Positions 60,161-64,000 of a DNA stretch of 64,000 bases are shown one piece after another. The notes beneath the pieces were generated by a model, which saw nothing but the letters and a program-made list of their open reading frames with translations, searched no databases and had not been told where the DNA came from. Both the position numbers and the translations under genes were made by a program. The stretch lies in contig CAZSUN010000009.1 of NCBI GenBank assembly GCA_964610045.1, positions 4,134 to 68,133 on the forward strand, written 5' to 3'. This DNA comes from JACCYX01 sp964610045 (GTDB lineage: Bacteria > Chloroflexota > Chloroflexia > Thermomicrobiales > UBA6265). Position 1 is the first letter of the stretch; each line of letters starts with the position of its first letter.

Positions 60161-60691
60161 ATGGCGAGCGGCTCGGCGAAACGCTACGTGCAGGCAGTCG
60201 TGGAACTTGCGCGCGAACAGGGTACCTGGGATGCCTGGCAACAGGACCTGGGCGTGCTGCGGGCAGCAGTGAGCGATGCTGACGTGCGTGTGTTCCTCGA
60301 GAACCCCAGTGTCCAGGAGTCCAGCAAGATCGCGGCCCTGGATACGGTGCTGGCCACCGCCCAGCCTGAAGCGCGCAACCTGGCGCGGATTCTGGTCCGG
60401 CGCCGGCGTACAGGAATCATTCAGGATCTGGCTGACTTGTTCGATGAGGCCGTGCTGTCCGAAAACGGGATTGCGCTCGTCGACGTGACGACGGCAGAAC
60501 CGCTGGATGACGCGGGCCAGGCCCTGGTTCGGGAACATCTGGCGCGGCTGCTGGGCAAAAAGGATATCGAGCTCCGGCTGAAGACCGACCCGTCGATCAT
60601 CGGCGGCATCGTGGCCCAGTACGGAGACCAGGTGATCGATGGCAGCGTAGTGAATCAGTTGCGGCGCTTGCGGGCACGCCTGGCTGCCTGA
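60161..60691 (+). CDS. atpH: ATP synthase F1 subunit delta
   Basis: A 176-residue peripheral stalk protein that joins the b-subunits to the alpha-beta head. N-terminal helices (YVQAVVELAREQGTWDAWQQ) and the C-terminal signature LRLKTDPSIIGGIVAQYGDQ then VIDGSVVNQLRRLRARL are standard. ATG 60161 is preceded by GAAGGACGG. Confidence 0.95.
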   Translation: MASGSAKRYVQAVVELAREQGTWDAWQQDLGVLRAAVSDADVRVFLENPSVQESSKIAALDTVLATAQPEARNLARILVRRRRTGIIQDLADLFDEAVLSENGIALVDVTTAEPLDDAGQALVREHLARLLGKKDIELRLKTDPSIIGGIVAQYGDQVIDGSVVNQLRRLRARLAA

Positions 60692-60753
60692 GGCAGTCTG
60701 GGCCGAACGCGGCGCACGATACACATCACCCGGCAACGTTCAGGACCGCGCGG

Positions 60754-60771
60754 CGCGGCACTGACGCCGCG
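60754..60771 (+). other. Hairpin in the atpH-atpA gap
   Basis: CGCGGC and GCCGCG pair around ACTGAC, 17 bases before the atpA ATG, close to the ribosome site. Confidence 0.5.
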
Positions 60772-60787
60772 GAAGATTGGAGCGATC

Positions 60788-62323
60788 ATGGCGGTACGCG
60801 CGACCGAGATCAGTGATCTGCTCAAGCAGCAGATCCAGGGATTCGCAGACGAGACGTCGATTGTCAATGTCGGTCAGGTGATCGGCGTGGGCGACGGCGT
60901 CGCGACGGTGTATGGCCTCTCGCAGGCCATGCAGAGCGAGATTGTGACGTTCACCAAGTCCGGTATCCCCGGCCTGGTGCTCAATCTCGAAGAGGACACG
61001 GTGTCCGTCATCGTCATGGGCGATTACACGGGCATCGAAGAGGGCGACGAAGTCCGCACCACCGGCGCCATCGCGTCGGTGCCGGTGGGCGATGCCCTGC
61101 TCGGCCGGGTGGTCGATGCCCTCGGCCAGCCGATCGATGGCAAGGGCCCGATCCAGACGACCGCCACCCGCGAGATCGAGCGGATCGCACCGGGCGTGAT
61201 CGAGCGCCAGAACGTCGACACCGGTCTCCAGACCGGCATCAAGGCAATCGACGCCATGACTCCGATCGGGCGCGGGCAGCGGCAGCTGATCCTCGGCGAC
61301 CGCCAAACCGGCAAGTCCACCATCGGTGTCGACACCATCATCAACCAGCGCGACTCCGGGGTGCTCTGCATCTACGTCGCGGTTGGGCAGAAGCGCGCGC
61401 AGGTCGCCCAAATGGTGCGCGTGCTCGAGCAGAACAACGCGATGGCGCACACCATCATCGTGGTGGCGTCGGCGTCCGACCCGGCTCCGCTCCAGTACCT
61501 CGCGCCGTTCGCCGGCACCGCCATGGGCGAAGAGTTCATGGAAACCGGCCGCGACGCCCTGATCATCTACGACGACCTCACCAAGCAGGCGCAGGCCTAC
61601 CGCCAGGTGTCGCTGCTGGTGCGCCGCCCGCCGGGCCGCGAAGCGTACCCAGGCGATGTCTTCTACCTCCACTCCCGGCTGCTCGAGCGCTCCGCGCGCC
61701 TCAGCGAAGCCCGTGGCGGTGGGTCGTTGACGTCGCTGCCGATTATCGAGACGCAGGCCGGCGACATTTCGGCCTACATCCCAACCAACGTGATCTCGAT
61801 CACCGACGGCCAGATCTACCTCGAGACCGACCTCTTCTACGCTGGTATCCGACCGGCCATCAACACCGGTCTCTCGGTCTCCCGCGTGGGTGGCGCCGCC
61901 CAGATCAAGGCAATGCGCCAGGTAGCTGGTAGCCTCCGCCTCGACATGGCGAACTATCGCTCGCTCGCCGCCTTCGCCCAGTTCGGGACCTCCGACCTCG
62001 ACGTCACGACCCGTCGCCAGATCGAGCGCGGCCAGCGCATGACCGAGGTCCTCAAGCAACCGCAGTACAGCCCGCTCCCGGTTGAGGAGCAGGTGGCGAT
62101 CCTGTGGGCTGGTTCGGCCGGGTTCATCGACGATGTGCCGGTGGATCGTGTCGCGGAGTTCGAGCGCAACTTCCTGGATACCCTCCGCACCGCGCACGGC
62201 GAACTGCTGGAAACCATCCGGACCGAGAAGGCCCTGTCCGACGACCTGATCGCGAAGTTGAGCAAGGTCGCGAAGGACTTCAAGTCCACCAACAACTTCG
62301 TGGCAGCCCAGGCCGCCGACTAG
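60788..62323 (+). CDS. atpA: ATP synthase F1 subunit alpha
   Basis: A 511-residue non-catalytic nucleotide-binding subunit of the F1 head. Walker A is GDRQTGKS, and the family signature PAINTGLSVSRVGGAAQ is intact. The N-terminal crown starts with EISDLLKQQIQGFADETSIV. ATG 60788 has GGAG five bases upstream. The length is typical. Confidence 0.97.
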   Translation: MAVRATEISDLLKQQIQGFADETSIVNVGQVIGVGDGVATVYGLSQAMQSEIVTFTKSGIPGLVLNLEEDTVSVIVMGDYTGIEEGDEVRTTGAIASVPVGDALLGRVVDALGQPIDGKGPIQTTATREIERIAPGVIERQNVDTGLQTGIKAIDAMTPIGRGQRQLILGDRQTGKSTIGVDTIINQRDSGVLCIYVAVGQKRAQVAQMVRVLEQNNAMAHTIIVVASASDPAPLQYLAPFAGTAMGEEFMETGRDALIIYDDLTKQAQAYRQVSLLVRRPPGREAYPGDVFYLHSRLLERSARLSEARGGGSLTSLPIIETQAGDISAYIPTNVISITDGQIYLETDLFYAGIRPAINTGLSVSRVGGAAQIKAMRQVAGSLRLDMANYRSLAAFAQFGTSDLDVTTRRQIERGQRMTEVLKQPQYSPLPVEEQVAILWAGSAGFIDDVPVDRVAEFERNFLDTLRTAHGELLETIRTEKALSDDLIAKLSKVAKDFKSTNNFVAAQAAD

Positions 62324-62334
62324 TACGACAACCC

Positions 62335-62364
62335 CCACCCGGCGGGAGTGATCCTGCCGGGTGG
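62335..62364 (+). other. Hairpin in the atpA-atpG gap
   Basis: CCACCCGGC and GCCGGGTGG form a perfect nine-base stem with a 12-base loop that pairs further at its base (GGG...CCT). Confidence 0.6.
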
Positions 62365-62423
62365 ACAGTATCGGGTGACCGCACCTTTGGCGGAACGCCC
62401 AGGGCACGAGAGGACGAGGCGCA

Positions 62424-63293
62424 GTGCCAAGCCCACGCGAGATCAATCGCCGCCGGAACGCGGTCAAGAACATGACCCAGATCACGCGCGCCATGGAAAT
62501 GGTGGCGGCGTCGAAGATGCGTCGTGCGCAGGACCGGGTCACCAGTGGCCGTCCCTACAGCGAGCGGCTGCGGCAGGTGCTCGGCGACCTGGCGTCGCTC
62601 CAACTCGATGCCGATCAACTCCAGCGGTTCCCGCTGCTGGAACAACGCGAGGTCAACCGGACGGCGGTGATCCTGATCACCCCGGACCGCGGCCTGGCCG
62701 GTGCGCTCAACTCGAATATCCTGCGACGCGCGGCGCAATACCTCCGCGAGTCGGGCGAGCAGTCGCCTCAGGTGATCGCGGTTGGCAAGAAGGGTCGCGA
62801 CTTCGCCGCCCGCACGAGCCAGGACCTGATCGCGGAGTTCATCCAGCTCGGAGATCGCCCTTCGCTCGACGCGGTCCGCCCGATCGCCCAGATCGCCATC
62901 AACGAATTCCTCGCGGGGCACGTCGATGCCGTCCATATCGTCTACCCGCAGTTCATCAACACGATGACCCAGCGCCCGGAAGTGCTCCAGTTGCTGCCGA
63001 TCGTGCGGCCCGAGGGTGACACCTCCAAGGCCGATGACTTCATTTTCGAACCGAGCCCGGAAGCGGTGCTCGAGCAGATCCTGCCCCGCTACGTGGAGGT
63101 CAACCTCTACCAGGCGGTGCTGGAGAACATCGCCTCGTTCTACTCCGCGCAGATGGTGGCGATGCACAACGCCACCGACAATGCGAAGGAACTGGTCCAG
63201 GACCTGAACCTCGCCTACAACAAGGCGCGCCAGGCGAAGATCACCAACGAGGTCGCGGAAATCGCGGCGGGCGCCAACGCCTTCCGCACGTAG
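62424..63293 (+). CDS. atpG: ATP synthase F1 subunit gamma
   Basis: A 289-residue central shaft. The N-terminal helix EINRRRNAVKNMTQITRAME and the C-terminal LVQDLNLAYNKARQAKITNE then VAEIAAGANAF are the rotor coiled coil; the Rossmann-like middle part includes ILITPDRGLAGALNSNI. The start is GTG 62424 with GAGG upstream. Confidence 0.96.
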   Translation: MPSPREINRRRNAVKNMTQITRAMEMVAASKMRRAQDRVTSGRPYSERLRQVLGDLASLQLDADQLQRFPLLEQREVNRTAVILITPDRGLAGALNSNILRRAAQYLRESGEQSPQVIAVGKKGRDFAARTSQDLIAEFIQLGDRPSLDAVRPIAQIAINEFLAGHVDAVHIVYPQFINTMTQRPEVLQLLPIVRPEGDTSKADDFIFEPSPEAVLEQILPRYVEVNLYQAVLENIASFYSAQMVAMHNATDNAKELVQDLNLAYNKARQAKITNEVAEIAAGANAFRT

Positions 63294-63330
63294 TACACGA
63301 GTTATGAGTCCCGCCGCCCGGGGGTGTGAC

Positions 63331-63404
63331 GTAGGGGCGGACCTGGATCGACCAGGTGAACGTAACTTCCTGGGCAATCGGCGGTCGATCCTGTTGTCCG
63401 CCCG
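63331..63404 (+). repeat. Dispersed palindromic repeat inside the atp operon
   Basis: GTAGGGGCGGACCTGGATCG and GGTCGATCCTG...GTCCGCCC form a long imperfect stem around a loop of about 30 bases, in the atpG-atpD gap. It belongs to the same family as the intergenic units in the rest of the window. Confidence 0.6.
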
Positions 63405-63461
63405 CACCTGGAATCGTCAGTTCAGGTACGGATGTCGTTAGGTACCAGCGAGGAACGCAAC

Positions 63462-64000
<539 letters not shown>

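Noticed and set aside
60740..62542. 600-codon minus-strand frame over atpA
   Set aside because: Complementary to a highly conserved gene; no motif of its own.

Overview
The window is high-GC bacterial DNA with dense gene packing, many GTG starts, Shine-Dalgarno sites close to GGAGG, twin-arginine-type sugar-binding lipoprotein/secreted proteins, a MalT-like LuxR regulator and an ATP synthase operon in the order I/Z-B-E-F-H-A-G-D. This combination, and the families seen, best fit a Chloroflexota bacterium of the Thermomicrobia/Sphaerobacter type. That assignment is an inference from gene content, not from a marker search. A 100-base run of N at 28557-28656 shows that this is a scaffolded draft assembly.

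Positions 1-30.7 kb are a carbohydrate-uptake and catabolism island. It opens with the end of a MalG-type permease and a GH38 alpha-mannosidase. A minus-strand block follows: LLM oxidoreductase, small unknown protein, M81/MlrC peptidase, glucarate-dehydratase-like enolase, divergent GH38-like enzyme, and a sugar ABC importer with an aminotransferase upstream of it. Diverging from that block are an XRE-cupin regulator and a cupin protein. The next unit is organised around one divergent control region at about 21.65-21.71 kb. A GntR/FCD regulator, L-fuconate dehydratase, SnoaL-like protein and GH172 (DUF2961) enzyme lie to the left; an ABC importer (binding protein plus two permeases) lies to the right. 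The right-hand transcript continues, through overlapping stop/start codons, into a highly divergent GroEL-like protein and a BNR-repeat propeller protein. A TIM-barrel isomerase, a phytanoyl-CoA-dioxygenase-type protein and an L-rhamnose mutarotase close the island. No ABC ATPase is present in the window, so the importers probably share one encoded elsewhere.

Positions 30.9-36.5 kb carry dnaA (minus strand) diverging from mnmA, followed by small membrane proteins. Positions 36.7-42.5 kb are a complete seven-gene Mrp Na+/H+ antiporter operon (A-G). Six genes are joined by 1-4 base overlaps, and the operon has a structured leader containing a terminator-like hairpin. From 42.5 to 57.5 kb lie mixed genes: GT39 glycosyltransferase with an RskA-like protein, a secreted cupin-like protein, MscL with a C-terminal zinc ribbon, heme O synthase, a large LuxR regulator, a secreted small protein, UDP-glucose dehydrogenase, a fumarylacetoacetase-family enzyme, an SCO1664-family kinase-like protein and a proline racemase/hydroxyproline epimerase.

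Positions 57.6 kb to the end are the ATP synthase operon, running off the window inside atpD. Short GC-rich palindromic repeats are scattered through the gaps. The observations most worth following are the importer-coupled GroEL-like/BNR pair, its three-site CTATAG operator array, the Mrp leader, and the hairpins found in every gap of the atp operon.
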